64,000 nt of DNA from Rhodanobacter humi (GTDB lineage Bacteria > Pseudomonadota > Gammaproteobacteria > Xanthomonadales > Rhodanobacteraceae): positions 2,108,001 to 2,172,000 of the forward strand of contig NZ_JBGBPY010000001.1 of NCBI RefSeq assembly GCF_041107455.1, given 5' to 3'. Of this stretch, positions 49,941 to 57,221 are shown one piece after another (positions within the stretch are counted from its first letter, which is position 1; the number at the start of each line of letters is the position of its first letter). Both the position numbers and the translations under genes were made by a program. The notes beneath the pieces are model-generated. The model saw only the letters and a program-made list of their open reading frames with translations. It was not told the DNA's origin and did no database searches.

Positions 49941-50012
49941 GTTTGACGCTTGAGTCAAGCGGTGCCCGAGGCATCCGGTCGGCTGCCGCGTCCTGTCAGG
50001 CCGACTCAAGCT
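49941..50012 (-). other. Decayed attC site (cassette 7)
   Basis: On the gene strand the site ends GACTCAAGCGTCAAACC, where a functional core would read GTTAAAC; one T to C change removes the GTT. GCTTGAGTC (49948-49956) and GACTCAAGC (50003-50011) form a perfect outer stem, with a GC-rich imperfect stem between. The opposite RYYYAAC core is absent. It overlaps the stop of the YdeI-like gene. Confidence 0.5.
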
Positions 50013-50580
50013 ATGGATGGATCTTTTCGCCATGGTTGAGCATGTCGATGAACTGGGCAATTTTCCTTGCACGTGTTTCAGCCGTTTTCACATTCTGGAT
50101 TCTGAACAGAATTGCGTACCTGTTTTGGCTATTGAGGGTTGCAAAGAACCGCTTTGCCTTCGGGTTTCTGTCCAGAGCTTGCTGCAAATCGTCAGGCACC
50201 GTTGATGTGCTTGCAGATGAATAGGCGGCTTCCCAGCGCCCGTCCTGCTTGGCGCGATGGATTTCGCGAAGCCCGGTCGGGTGCATCCTTCCGGCCGATA
50301 TCAATGCCTCGGCCTTTGCCCTGTTGATCTTTGACCAGATGCTTTTGGCAGTCCTGGGGGTGAACCGCTGAAGCCAATAGTGTTCACTCTCCGCTTGCTT
50401 CCGGCCATCGATCCAGCCATGGCAAAGAGCGCCTTCGAGCGCCTGCGCATAACCAAGGGTTGGCTGCTTCGCGGATTTCTTCGCCAGGCGCAGCCAAACG
50501 CCGGTGACGACCTCTCCATTCGAGGCAAGCCATGCTTCCCAGTCTTCCTGGTTGGCGAACGTGATTTTGTCGTCGTTCAT
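50011..50580 (-). CDS. YdeI/OmpD-associated family protein (cassette 7)
   Basis: A 189-residue protein of the YdeI/OmdA family. The N-terminal domain has FANQEDWEAWLASNGEVVTGVWLRLAKK and ALCHGWIDGRKQAESEHYWLQRFTPRTAKSIWSKIN, the best-conserved family block. The C-terminal part (VPDDLQQALDRNPKAKRFFATLNSQNRYAILFRIQNVKTAETRARKI) is the OmdA domain. Family members have been linked to resistance to some antimicrobial peptides or bacteriocins; the mechanism is uncertain. It starts 22 nt after an attC core and is followed by a damaged attC, so it is an integron gene cassette. Confidence 0.85.
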   Translation of the reverse strand: MNDDKITFANQEDWEAWLASNGEVVTGVWLRLAKKSAKQPTLGYAQALEGALCHGWIDGRKQAESEHYWLQRFTPRTAKSIWSKINRAKAEALISAGRMHPTGLREIHRAKQDGRWEAAYSSASTSTVPDDLQQALDRNPKAKRFFATLNSQNRYAILFRIQNVKTAETRARKIAQFIDMLNHGEKIHP

Positions 50581-50596
50581 GCCTTACCTGTTTGAG

Positions 50597-50653
50597 GCAT
50601 AACGCTTGAGTCGAGCGGCGGCGAGGCCGCCCGTCTTGAACAAGTTGTTGGAC
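50597..50653 (-). other. attC site (cassette 6), 57 bp
   Basis: On the gene strand it runs from core GTCCAAC to core GTTATGC. AACTTGTTCAAGACGGGCGG and CCGCCGCTCGACTCAAGC form the imperfect inverted arms typical of short attC sites. The recombination point is between 50602 and 50603 (G^TTATGC). It follows the GFA gene and precedes the YdeI-like gene. Confidence 0.88.
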
Positions 50654-50699
50654 GGCACCTGCGAAATTGCGAGCGTCGAATGCGGGAAGCGGCAAGTGC

Positions 50700-51083
50700 T
50701 CAATCCAGGAATTCCCATGTATCTGCCCCGTCGAACCGACTGACGACGATCGACTCCAGGAGCCCGGGTTCAAAGTTCCGCAGGTTCACTCCATGACGAG
50801 CGCCGGGCGCGGGTTCAAGCGGCTCCCAGTGAGTGACGATCCCGCAGGTCTTGCACCGAACGTTCTTCAGGGTCCGATCACCCCAAATGTAGCTTTCCGT
50901 GTTTTCGGGGTGGCCTTGGATGAGGACTGCGCCAAGTTCGTAGTAGGCCCATATCCCTCCCGTGCGCCGGCATAACGAGCAGTTGCAACTCGTCGCCGTT
51001 TCGGGCGCCGCCGGCAGAGTCAGGCGGACCGAGCCGCAGTGACATGAACCGTGCAGCGGTATTGGAGGCTGTTCGGGGTTCAC
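50700..51083 (-). CDS. GFA-domain (CENP-V/GFA) zinc protein (cassette 6)
   Basis: A 127-residue protein with complete GFA cysteine motifs CHCGSV, CNCSLCRR and CKTCGI, and the expected C-terminal half (PGARHGVNLRNFEPGLLESIVVSRFDGADTWEFLD). GFA proteins bind zinc; some act on glutathione adducts, but most have no known activity. The GTG at 51083 is used since no ATG lies nearby. An intact attC follows at 50597-50653, so it is a mobile cassette gene, though its upstream cassette boundary is not recognisable, probably lost when the norSY block arrived. Confidence 0.85.
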   Translation of the reverse strand: MNPEQPPIPLHGSCHCGSVRLTLPAAPETATSCNCSLCRRTGGIWAYYELGAVLIQGHPENTESYIWGDRTLKNVRCKTCGIVTHWEPLEPAPGARHGVNLRNFEPGLLESIVVSRFDGADTWEFLD

Positions 51084-51465
51084 AGGAATGCACCGTTGGT
51101 TGTTGTGCCGCCTGGCGCCCGAGTTTAGCGGTGCGCGCAGCACTTCGATTTTGCCCTGCGGGCAAGCCCCCGGTCGGGGAAGGATCCTGCCCGGTCAGAT
51201 GCAGGCGGGTGACGCCGCCGATGCGGCGCGACATCGGTTTCGAGCGGCACCGCGTGGCGGCGCGGCGCGACACCCGCGGATGCACCGAGTGGCACAGAGT
51301 TGCCGCGTCCGTATTTGGGCCATCGCGGCACGGAGCGCGCCGTGCCTGGTCCGAGAAAACCCGCACTTTACTGCGATGCCGCAGGTTCAATTGCGCGCAG
51401 GAGTGACTTGGCGGCGATGGATCAGACCATCTCTGGTCGAAGGAATGGGCTTTTTACACGGCATA
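51084..51465. other. Intergenic region between cassette 6 and norS
   Basis: About 380 bp with no ORF of convincing coding character. It has no attC core on the cassette strand, so this is where the array is broken. GC-rich short repeats (GGCGCGGCGCGACAC) occur but nothing diagnostic. The right part must carry norS control signals. Confidence 0.4.
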
Positions 51466-51494
51466 TTGACATGGGACGTCTAGGCGGCTATGCA
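51466..51494 (+). promoter_or_regulatory. Candidate sigma-70 promoter of norS
   Basis: TTGACA (51466-51471), 17-nt spacer, TATGCA (51489-51494). The -35 is perfect and the -10 weak (3/6). It lies 30 nt before the norS GTG. No clear NsrR, FNR or NorR site was found. Confidence 0.35.
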
Positions 51495-51523
51495 GATGTG
51501 AGCGGCGGCGACGGGAGAATGCG

Positions 51524-52069
51524 GTGATCCTCCAGAATGTCGTTTGGGCGGTTGCTCTGGTGGGGATGGGGCTCGTCGCATTGGGTTTCATCTACGTCAT
51601 CATCCAGGCGGGCAAGCCCGCCGACGAGGGTGCGACGCGCAAATCCACACGCACGGCCCACGTACTGCAGGCGTGGCTGTTCGCGGTGCTGTTCGTCGGC
51701 TTCATCGCGGGCAGCTGGGCCACCCTGCATCGCTTCCCGATTCCTTCGCAACACGGCGCGCTCGACGCACAACAGGTCGTGGATGTGGTCGGGCGCCAGT
51801 GGTCCTGGCAGATCACGCCCTCTACCGTGAAGACCGGCAGCGTCGTGGAATTCCGCGTCACCAGCGCCGACGTCAACCACGGGTTCGCCATCTACGCACC
51901 CGATGGCCGCATCGTGGCCCAGACCCAGGCGATGCCGGACTTCACGAACAAGCTGCTGTACACCTTCCGGCAGCCGGGCACGTACACCGTGCAATGTCTC
52001 GAATACTGCGGGCTTGCGCACGGACCCATGAAGACCACGATCCAGGCAGTCGCGCCCCAAGGAGACTGA
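51524..52069 (+). CDS. norS: NO reductase (sNOR) CuA subunit / heme-copper oxidase subunit II
   Basis: A 181-residue protein with two N-terminal membrane helices and a periplasmic cupredoxin domain. The CuA ligands are intact: His119 (VNHGFAIYAP), Cys158, Glu160, Cys162, His166 and Met169 (CLEYCGLAHGPM). It would accept electrons from cytochrome c and pass them to the catalytic subunit. The GTG start has GGGAG six bases upstream. Order norS-norY-senC-orf1 equals the sNOR operon known from ammonia oxidisers. By sequence of this subunit alone an oxygen reductase could not be excluded. Confidence 0.78.
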   Translation: MILQNVVWAVALVGMGLVALGFIYVIIQAGKPADEGATRKSTRTAHVLQAWLFAVLFVGFIAGSWATLHRFPIPSQHGALDAQQVVDVVGRQWSWQITPSTVKTGSVVEFRVTSADVNHGFAIYAPDGRIVAQTQAMPDFTNKLLYTFRQPGTYTVQCLEYCGLAHGPMKTTIQAVAPQGD

Positions 52070-52071
52070 CC

Positions 52072-53571
52072 ATGGCTTCACTCACCCTGTATCCGGACGA
52101 CGAGCGGCTTGCGGGCGGCCAGCGGGTCGCGTTCAACCTGTACATCATCAGCGCACTGGCCCTGTTCGTGCTGATGATGCTGGTGGGCCTGACCATGCGC
52201 ATGGCCCAGGCGAAGTGGGTGGACGTGCCGCCCAACCTGTTCTACGAATTGCTGTCCATGCACGGTGCGGGCATGGTCGGAACCATGGCGCTGGCGACGA
52301 CGGCGGTCATGTGGTTCTTCCTGCGCAAGTACGTGCAGCTGCATCTGTGGGCGTTCGTGACGAACTACGTGCTGTTCATGCTCGGCGCGGTCTGCGTCAT
52401 CCTTTCGATCTTCGTCGGCGGCTACGGCGCGCTGTGGACGTTCCTGTATCCGCTTCCGGTGCACGGGATGGGGCTGTGGACATCGGACACGGCGGCGCTG
52501 TTCATGCTGGGCTATCTCCTGATCGGCGTCGGCTCGCTGCTGTTCTACCTCGACGCCGCCGCGGGCATCATCAAGGTGCACGGCAACCTGGGGCGCGCGC
52601 TGGGCCTGCAATGGCTGTTGGGCGGAACCATCGACCCCAACCATCCGAAGGCGGTCGTCGCCAGCACCATGGTGATCATCGCCAACTCGCTGGGCATCCT
52701 GGCCGGCGCCGTGGTGCTGGTGATGAGCCTGGTCAACATTTTCTATCCGCAGGTGGCGCTCAACCCGCTGGTGACCAAGAACCTGATCTACTGGTTCGGG
52801 CACATGTACATCAACGCCACGATCTACATGGGCGTGATCGCCGTGTACGAACTGCTGCCGCGCTACAGCCGCAAGCCATATCCCATATCGCGCCCGTTCC
52901 TGTGGTCGTGGGCGGTGAGCACCGTGTTCGTGGTAATCGTGTTTCCCCACCATCTGCTGATGGACTTCGCGCAGCCGCGCTGGCTGGCGATCGTCGGCCA
53001 GGTGGTGTCGTGGGGCGCCGGCTTCCCGGTGTTCCTGGTGACCGCGTACGGCGCGCTCACCAACATCTACCGTTCGAACATGCGCTGGACGATGCCGTCC
53101 CGGCTGATGGTGCTGTCCCTGTTCGGCTGGGCGGCGGGCATCGTGCCGGCCATCATGGACGGCACGATCCGCGTCAACCTGGTGATGCACAACACCCAAT
53201 GGGTGCCGGGGCATTTCCATTTCTACCTGTTGCTCGGCGTGCTGGCGATGGCGCTGGCGCTGATGTTCCACGAGATCGGCAGCCGCGCGCACGCGCCGCC
53301 GAACTCCGGCGCAGACAGGCTGGGCTTCCCGGTCTACCTGATCGGCGGCTTGATCTTCGTGTTCGCCTTCCTCGATGCAGGCCGTTTGAGCGTGCCGCGG
53401 CGCATGGCCCAGCATCTGGATGCGTGGACCTTCACCGACAAGCTCGGCGCGATCGGCGCGATCCTGGTGGTGCTGGCGATGCTGTACTTCGCAATCCGCA
53501 TCACCGTCGGCTTGTTGAAGGCTCCGCGGCCCGGAGGTTCCGGTGTCGGCATTCCGGACGCTGCTCGCTAG
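52072..53571 (+). CDS. norY: Heme-copper catalytic subunit, sNOR type
   Basis: A 499-residue, 12-helix heme-copper subunit I. Candidate ligands are intact: His64 (SMHGAGM), the CuB histidines His244 (WFGHMYIN) and His293-His294 (FPHHLL), and His381/His383 in HNTQWVPGHFH, the B-family signature. At His+4, where oxygen reductases carry the cross-linked Tyr (HPEVY or HPIVY), this protein has Asn248. Loss of that Tyr is a mark of NO reductases in this superfamily. With CuA subunit, SCO protein and small membrane protein as neighbours, NO reduction is the best call. The ATG is preceded by AAGGAG. Confidence 0.75.
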   Translation: MASLTLYPDDERLAGGQRVAFNLYIISALALFVLMMLVGLTMRMAQAKWVDVPPNLFYELLSMHGAGMVGTMALATTAVMWFFLRKYVQLHLWAFVTNYVLFMLGAVCVILSIFVGGYGALWTFLYPLPVHGMGLWTSDTAALFMLGYLLIGVGSLLFYLDAAAGIIKVHGNLGRALGLQWLLGGTIDPNHPKAVVASTMVIIANSLGILAGAVVLVMSLVNIFYPQVALNPLVTKNLIYWFGHMYINATIYMGVIAVYELLPRYSRKPYPISRPFLWSWAVSTVFVVIVFPHHLLMDFAQPRWLAIVGQVVSWGAGFPVFLVTAYGALTNIYRSNMRWTMPSRLMVLSLFGWAAGIVPAIMDGTIRVNLVMHNTQWVPGHFHFYLLLGVLAMALALMFHEIGSRAHAPPNSGADRLGFPVYLIGGLIFVFAFLDAGRLSVPRRMAQHLDAWTFTDKLGAIGAILVVLAMLYFAIRITVGLLKAPRPGGSGVGIPDAAR

Positions 53572-54160
53572 CCTGCTGATCCTCGCGGCCGGCGCCGCGA
53601 CCCTCGCCGCCGCCACCGACGGGTTCCGGGCGTTCACCAGCGAAACCGCGCGCCGCATCGAGGTGCGCGAGCATCCGCGCGCACTGCCGTCGATGCCGCT
53701 GGAAACCGCCGACGGGCGAATCGTCGACTTTGCCGGCCTGCGCGGGCGTTGGCTGCTGGTGGACTTCGTCTACACCCGGTGCATCACGTACTGCACCGTG
53801 CAGGGCAGCGAATTCGCGCGACTGCAGGATCGCCTGGCCCGGCCGATCGCGGACGGCCGGGCGCTGTTGCTCAGCGTCAGCTTCGATCCGGCGCATGACA
53901 CTCCGGCGCAGCTGGCCGCGTACCAGCAGCGCTCGGGCGACCGCGGCGCGGGCTGGATCGCGGCGCGGCCGATGAGCGCCGCGGATCTCAAGGCGCTGAT
54001 GCGGGTATTCGGCGTGACCGCGATTTCCGATGGGCTCGGCGGCTATGTGCACAATGCCGCGATCGCCGTGGTCGATCCCCGCGGGCGCCTGGTCGCGATT
54101 ACGGACTGGTCCGAGCCGGACGAGGCGGAGCGGTACGTCCTCAGAGAGCTGGGACCATGA
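53543..54160 (+). CDS. senC: SCO1/SenC-family copper chaperone
   Basis: A 205-residue membrane-anchored thioredoxin-fold protein. A signal-anchor covers residues 5-24, and the copper ligands are Cys80 and Cys84 (YTRCITYC) with His170 (YVHNAAIAVVDP). SCO proteins deliver copper to the CuA centre of subunit II, fitting norS. The GTG start lies inside the norY end (29-nt overlap), and its stop overlaps the next gene, so the block is one tightly coupled operon. Confidence 0.9.
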   Translation: MSAFRTLLASLLILAAGAATLAAATDGFRAFTSETARRIEVREHPRALPSMPLETADGRIVDFAGLRGRWLLVDFVYTRCITYCTVQGSEFARLQDRLARPIADGRALLLSVSFDPAHDTPAQLAAYQQRSGDRGAGWIAARPMSAADLKALMRVFGVTAISDGLGGYVHNAAIAVVDPRGRLVAITDWSEPDEAERYVLRELGP

Positions 54161-54744
54161 TCGTGCCGGCGCGCTGGAAGCCGCAGCTGGGCCTGGCGCT
54201 TTGGCTCGGGCTGGCATTGCCGCCGCCGCGGCATGCACTCGAATCCACGATGACGCTGCAGATGCTGGTCCAGATCCCGTTGCTCGCGCTTGCCGGATGG
54301 TGGCTGACGGCGTTCCTCGCGCGCCGTCCGACCGGTGCCATGGCCGCGTGGAACCGCAGCGGCATCAGCGGACTCCTGCTGGCCTCGTTGGCGGCGATGG
54401 TCTGGATGCTGCCGCGCGCGCTGGATGCTTCGCTGGATGTGCCATGGGTCGCGCTGGCGAAATTCGTGGGTGTGCCGTGGCTGATCGGCATGCCGTTGGC
54501 GATCAGCTGGCCGCGGGCCGGTTTCGTCGTGCGAGGCGTGTTCCTGATCGAGGTCGTCGCCACGGCATTCCGGCTGGGCTGGCTGTACATGGTCTCGCCG
54601 GTGCGGCTTTGCAGCAACTATCTGCTGACCGACCAGCAGCAGCTCGGAAAGATCATGTTGGCGATCGGCGTGGCAATCTGCGCGTTGCTCGCGTGGAAAT
54701 TGATGTGGGGGCGTATCGACATCGATGGTGGTCGCGGGCGCTGA
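54157..54744 (+). CDS. Membrane protein of the norSY-senC operon (orf1-like)
   Basis: A 195-residue integral membrane protein with about five hydrophobic segments (QLGLALWLGLALPPP, LQMLVQIPLLALAGWWL, SGLLLASLAAMVWML, VVRGVFLIEVVATAFRLGWLYM, IMLAIGVAICALLAWKLM). It begins within the senC stop (ATGA). Its place in the operon matches orf1 of sNOR clusters, whose role, presumably assembly, is not established. VSPVRLCSNYLLTDQQQLGK near the C-terminus carries a conserved-looking Cys/Tyr/Gln segment. Confidence 0.75.
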   Translation: MIVPARWKPQLGLALWLGLALPPPRHALESTMTLQMLVQIPLLALAGWWLTAFLARRPTGAMAAWNRSGISGLLLASLAAMVWMLPRALDASLDVPWVALAKFVGVPWLIGMPLAISWPRAGFVVRGVFLIEVVATAFRLGWLYMVSPVRLCSNYLLTDQQQLGKIMLAIGVAICALLAWKLMWGRIDIDGGRGR

Positions 54745-54769
54745 AAGCGAATGCCGTCAAGGGCGGGAT

Positions 54770-55104
54770 TCAGCGCGTCTTGGCTCGCCCATGACCACTG
54801 CGATGGTTGAAGCGTTGTCCAAACATGACGACGGCGCATATGGCAAATAGTACAAACAAGCTGTAGCTCAGCACGCGGTAGCCGAGATTGCCACACGTGA
54901 AATACGCTCCAAAGAGCAAGTAGAACAATGCCTGCGTAGATGCGGGAAAGTTACCGTGCGGAAGCCTTCCCCACAGCCATGGATGAAGCAGCACTTGCTT
55001 TTTGAGCGATGGAACAAACCAAAGGCGGCTAGGAGCATGGCGCCGTACGCCACGAACGATGCGCCAATGACGCCAAATATCAGATCGAGCAATGTCGAGT
55101 GCAT
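54770..55104 (-). pseudogene. Cassette 5 small membrane protein, frameshifted
   Basis: Two overlapping frames make one protein-like sequence. The first starts MHSTLLDLIFGVIGASFVAYGAMLLAAFGLF (ATG 55104) and the second continues LLHPWLWGRLPHGNFPAST, then two membrane helices, to the stop at 54770. Joining them needs a -1 step at an A5 run (TCAAAAAGC, about 55008). One lost A would explain it, giving about 111 residues with three membrane helices. No attC follows; the norSY block begins 25 nt beyond. Family not recognised. Confidence 0.6.
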
Positions 55105-55111
55105 GTCATAA

Positions 55112-55168
55112 GCCTAACGCCTGAGTTGAGCGGCGGTGTAGCCGTCCGCCTCGAACGAGTTGTTAGCC
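55112..55168 (-). other. attC site (cassette 4), 57 bp, intact
   Basis: On the gene strand it runs from core GGCTAAC to core GTTAGGC. Arms AACTCGTTCGAGGCGGACGG and CCGCCGCTCAACTCAGGC pair imperfectly. Recombination point between 55117 and 55118. It is the best intact reference for the two IS-interrupted sites to its right. Confidence 0.92.
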
Positions 55169-55169
55169 A

Positions 55170-55505
55170 TCATTGACCACTAGCCCGAGGATTGATATCG
55201 GCACGGGAAGGCTGAGATGGGTCGTAGAACGTATAGTCAACGAATTGGCTCGGACCTTTGTACGGGCGCTTAGAAAGGAAAGCGCGTGCGGCCGTCACAT
55301 AACTTGTCGGAACTGTTACTTGCACCGGGCCGGAGCTGGGACCCTTGACGTCTCTGACCTGAACGACTTTGAGAGAGCTTATTTTACCAGCGGCGTCGAC
55401 CGTCACCAGAAAAAACACCGAATAATACTTAGTTGGCGCGGCGCACCGTGTAAGCGTAGGAGCCGCCAGGAAAACCGTAAGCAAACCTACAAAGATTCGC
55501 CGCAT
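55170..55505 (-). CDS. Hypothetical exported protein (cassette 4)
   Basis: A 111-residue protein with a signal sequence (MRRIFVGLLTVFLAAPTLTRCA). The remainder (YYSVFFLVTVDAAGKISSLKVVQVRD, VTAARAFLSKRPYKG) is faintly like a TonB C-terminal fold but too short to assign. The ATG at 55505 sits inside a GTTATGC cassette core, the same core sequence that ends the attC at 50597-50653, so the gene starts at the very edge of its cassette. Lower GC than flanking chromosomal genes. Followed directly by an intact attC. Confidence 0.72.
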   Translation of the reverse strand: MRRIFVGLLTVFLAAPTLTRCAAPTKYYSVFFLVTVDAAGKISSLKVVQVRDVKGPSSGPVQVTVPTSYVTAARAFLSKRPYKGPSQFVDYTFYDPSQPSRADINPRASGQ

Positions 55506-55615
55506 AACGCACCCCTGCTGGCTACCGTATAAATTCAGTGACACGAAACCGTGTGGCGGTTAATCATGCGCCGTAATGGGCAGCTAGCGCGCTCTGGTGA
55601 TAAACGAATAAATAC
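55506..55615 (-). other. Cassette 3/4 junction, non-canonical attC
   Basis: The 110-bp space ends on the gene strand in GTGCGTTATGCGG, giving a GTTATGC core at the start of cassette 4 (point between 55507 and 55508). Unlike the other sites it lacks the TTGAACGA and CTTGAGT arms. GCCACACGGTTTCGTGT can form a small hairpin. It may be an attC of a different, longer type, or a damaged one. Confidence 0.4.
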
Positions 55616-55996
55616 CTACTCCTGTACACCGGCCTCCGCGCAAGCAGCCCTTGCCAGAGCGCCTGAATCGCTCTTTACACCTTTAGCAAAAGCCGATACC
55701 GCCTTGTCGTTGCCGTACATGTCGAAAACGTCCAACATCCCGTGACCCGCTTTGCAATCAGCATATGTAACATGTAATTTGAACATTTCAGTTTCTTGAG
55801 GCATCTTGACATGCCTTTTGACAACAACAACTACAGTTTTTTCACCTTTCGAATTGTTTACGTACGAAATTGAGTTTTGCTGAATCTCGTAAGTCGCATA
55901 TCCATCTGGCGTTGGCAGCTGCGTCCAATCATTGTTGCGACTACACGCGACGACCGTAACCAGTGTAACGATTAAACATCCAAGTACTTTGAACAT
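55616..55996 (-). CDS. Small lipoprotein, surface-adhesin-E-like (cassette 3)
   Basis: A 126-residue lipoprotein: signal MFKVLGCLIVTLVTVVACS with lipobox VVAC (Cys18). The mature part (WTQLPTPDGYATYEIQQNSISYVNN, TVVVVVKRHVKMPQETEMFKLHVTYADC) resembles the small adhesin-E/DUF domain common in proteobacterial cassettes; the match is by eye only. Composition is AT-richer than neighbouring chromosomal genes. It starts 22 nt after the cassette 2 attC core. Likely located in the periplasm or outer membrane. Confidence 0.75.
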   Translation of the reverse strand: MFKVLGCLIVTLVTVVACSRNNDWTQLPTPDGYATYEIQQNSISYVNNSKGEKTVVVVVKRHVKMPQETEMFKLHVTYADCKAGHGMLDVFDMYGNDKAVSAFAKGVKSDSGALARAACAEAGVQE

Positions 55997-56011
55997 ACTT
56001 TTTATCCATGA

Positions 56012-56059
56012 CGGCTAACGCTGGAGTCAAGTGGCGGCGAAGCCGTCCGCCTTGAACGA
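56012..56059 (-). other. attC of cassette 2, left part (split by IS copy 1)
   Basis: The plus strand reads CGGCTAACGCTGGAGTCAAG, then GGCGGCGAAGCCGTCCGCC, then TTGAACGA, after which the IS begins. The cassette core is GTTAGCC on the gene strand, with the point between 56018 and 56019. The missing right end (CTTGTTAGCG) resumes at 57570. Confidence 0.88.
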
Positions 56060-56141
56060 GTAAAAAGAGACTTCCTCCCCTTTCGGCCTCGAAGGCCATG
56101 ATGGTGTTGCGACACAACCGTCAGCAGAAGAGGAAGTCTCC

Positions 56142-57221
56142 ATGAGCACTATAACCCTGGGTGTGGACTTGGCGAAGAGCGTGTTTTCGGCGTGCGAGAT
56201 GGACGGCGCCGGCCACGTGCGGCGGCGGCAGGATCTGCGTCGCGATGCGTTTATCGCGTGGCTGCCGCAGCTGCCGGCGGGCACGGTGGTGGCGATGGAA
56301 GCGTGCAGCGGGGCACATCATTGGGCGCGGCGCTGCCAGGCGTACGGCTTGCAGCCGAAGATCATGGCCGCCCAGTTCGTCAAACCGTTCCGCAAGAGCT
56401 CGCGCAGCAAGAACGATCGCGCCGACGCCGAGGCGATTGCCACCGCGGCGCGCCAGGGCAACATGCGCTTCGTGCCGGTCAAGGACATCGACCAGCAGGT
56501 GCGCCTGTCGTGGCATCGGGTGCGCGAGGGCTACAAGGCCGAATCGCTCGCCATCGGCAATCGCATCCGTGGCCTGCTCGCCGAGTTCGGCGTGATCGTG
56601 GCGCAGAGCGATCGGGCGCTGCGTCGACGGTTGGCGGACCTGGATGCGCAGCTCGCACTGCCCGCCGAGTTCAAGGAGTTGCTGCGTGACCTGGCCGATC
56701 ACTGGACGCAGGTGCGCCTGCACTTCGACGCGTGCGATGCACGCATCGAAGCCCACGCGCGTCAGGACGCGCGGTGCGTGCAGTTGCGCGCCATGGTGGG
56801 CATCGGCCCGATCACCGCCGATGCGGCGGTGGCCACGGTGGGCAACGCCCGCGAGTTCAAACAGGGGCGGCAGATGTCCGCGTGGCTCGGCTTGGTGCCC
56901 ACGCAACATTCCAGCGGCGGGCATGCGCAACTGGGTGGCATCAGCTGCCGCGGCGATGCCTACCTGCGCACGCTGCTGATCCAGGGCGCCCGCAGCAGCC
57001 TGCAGCGGGCCAAGGCCGTGGCCACGGAGAAAGCCACCCCGGAACAGCTGTGGATACGCTCACTCGATGGGCGCCTGCCCTTCGGCAAGGTGATCGTGGC
57101 CATCGCCAACAAGCACGCCCGGCAGATCTGGGCGGTACTGGCGCACGACGTGGACTACGACCCGCACGCGTGCCTGAACCATCCGATGCACCGGCAAAGC
57201 TACGCGAGGCACATGGCCTAG
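56142..57221 (+). CDS. IS110-family (IS1111 group) DEDD transposase, copy 1
   Basis: A 359-residue recombinase. The RuvC-like N-terminal domain has Asp9 (GVDLAKSVF), Glu53 (VVAMEACSG) and Asp92/Asp95 (SKNDRADAEAIA), the DEDD set. A coiled helical linker covers about 110-210. The C-terminal Tnp_IS116/IS110 domain (MVGIGPITADAAVA to GGISCRGDAYLRTLLIQGARS) carries the conserved Ser near 257-258 (QHSSGGH). It differs from copy 2 by one residue (Tyr354 here, His there). Family enzymes use an element-encoded RNA to choose donor and target. Confidence 0.95.
   Translation: MSTITLGVDLAKSVFSACEMDGAGHVRRRQDLRRDAFIAWLPQLPAGTVVAMEACSGAHHWARRCQAYGLQPKIMAAQFVKPFRKSSRSKNDRADAEAIATAARQGNMRFVPVKDIDQQVRLSWHRVREGYKAESLAIGNRIRGLLAEFGVIVAQSDRALRRRLADLDAQLALPAEFKELLRDLADHWTQVRLHFDACDARIEAHARQDARCVQLRAMVGIGPITADAAVATVGNAREFKQGRQMSAWLGLVPTQHSSGGHAQLGGISCRGDAYLRTLLIQGARSSLQRAKAVATEKATPEQLWIRSLDGRLPFGKVIVAIANKHARQIWAVLAHDVDYDPHACLNHPMHRQSYARHMA

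Noticed and set aside
52072-53571. Annotating norY as an ordinary cytochrome c oxidase subunit I
   Set aside because: The cross-linked Tyr position is Asn and the operon matches sNOR clusters; oxidase activity is kept only as an alternative.
54990-55020. Programmed -1 frameshift in cassette 5
   Set aside because: The run has five A, not the classical A AAA AAG heptamer, and no downstream stem-loop was evident; simple deletion is more likely.
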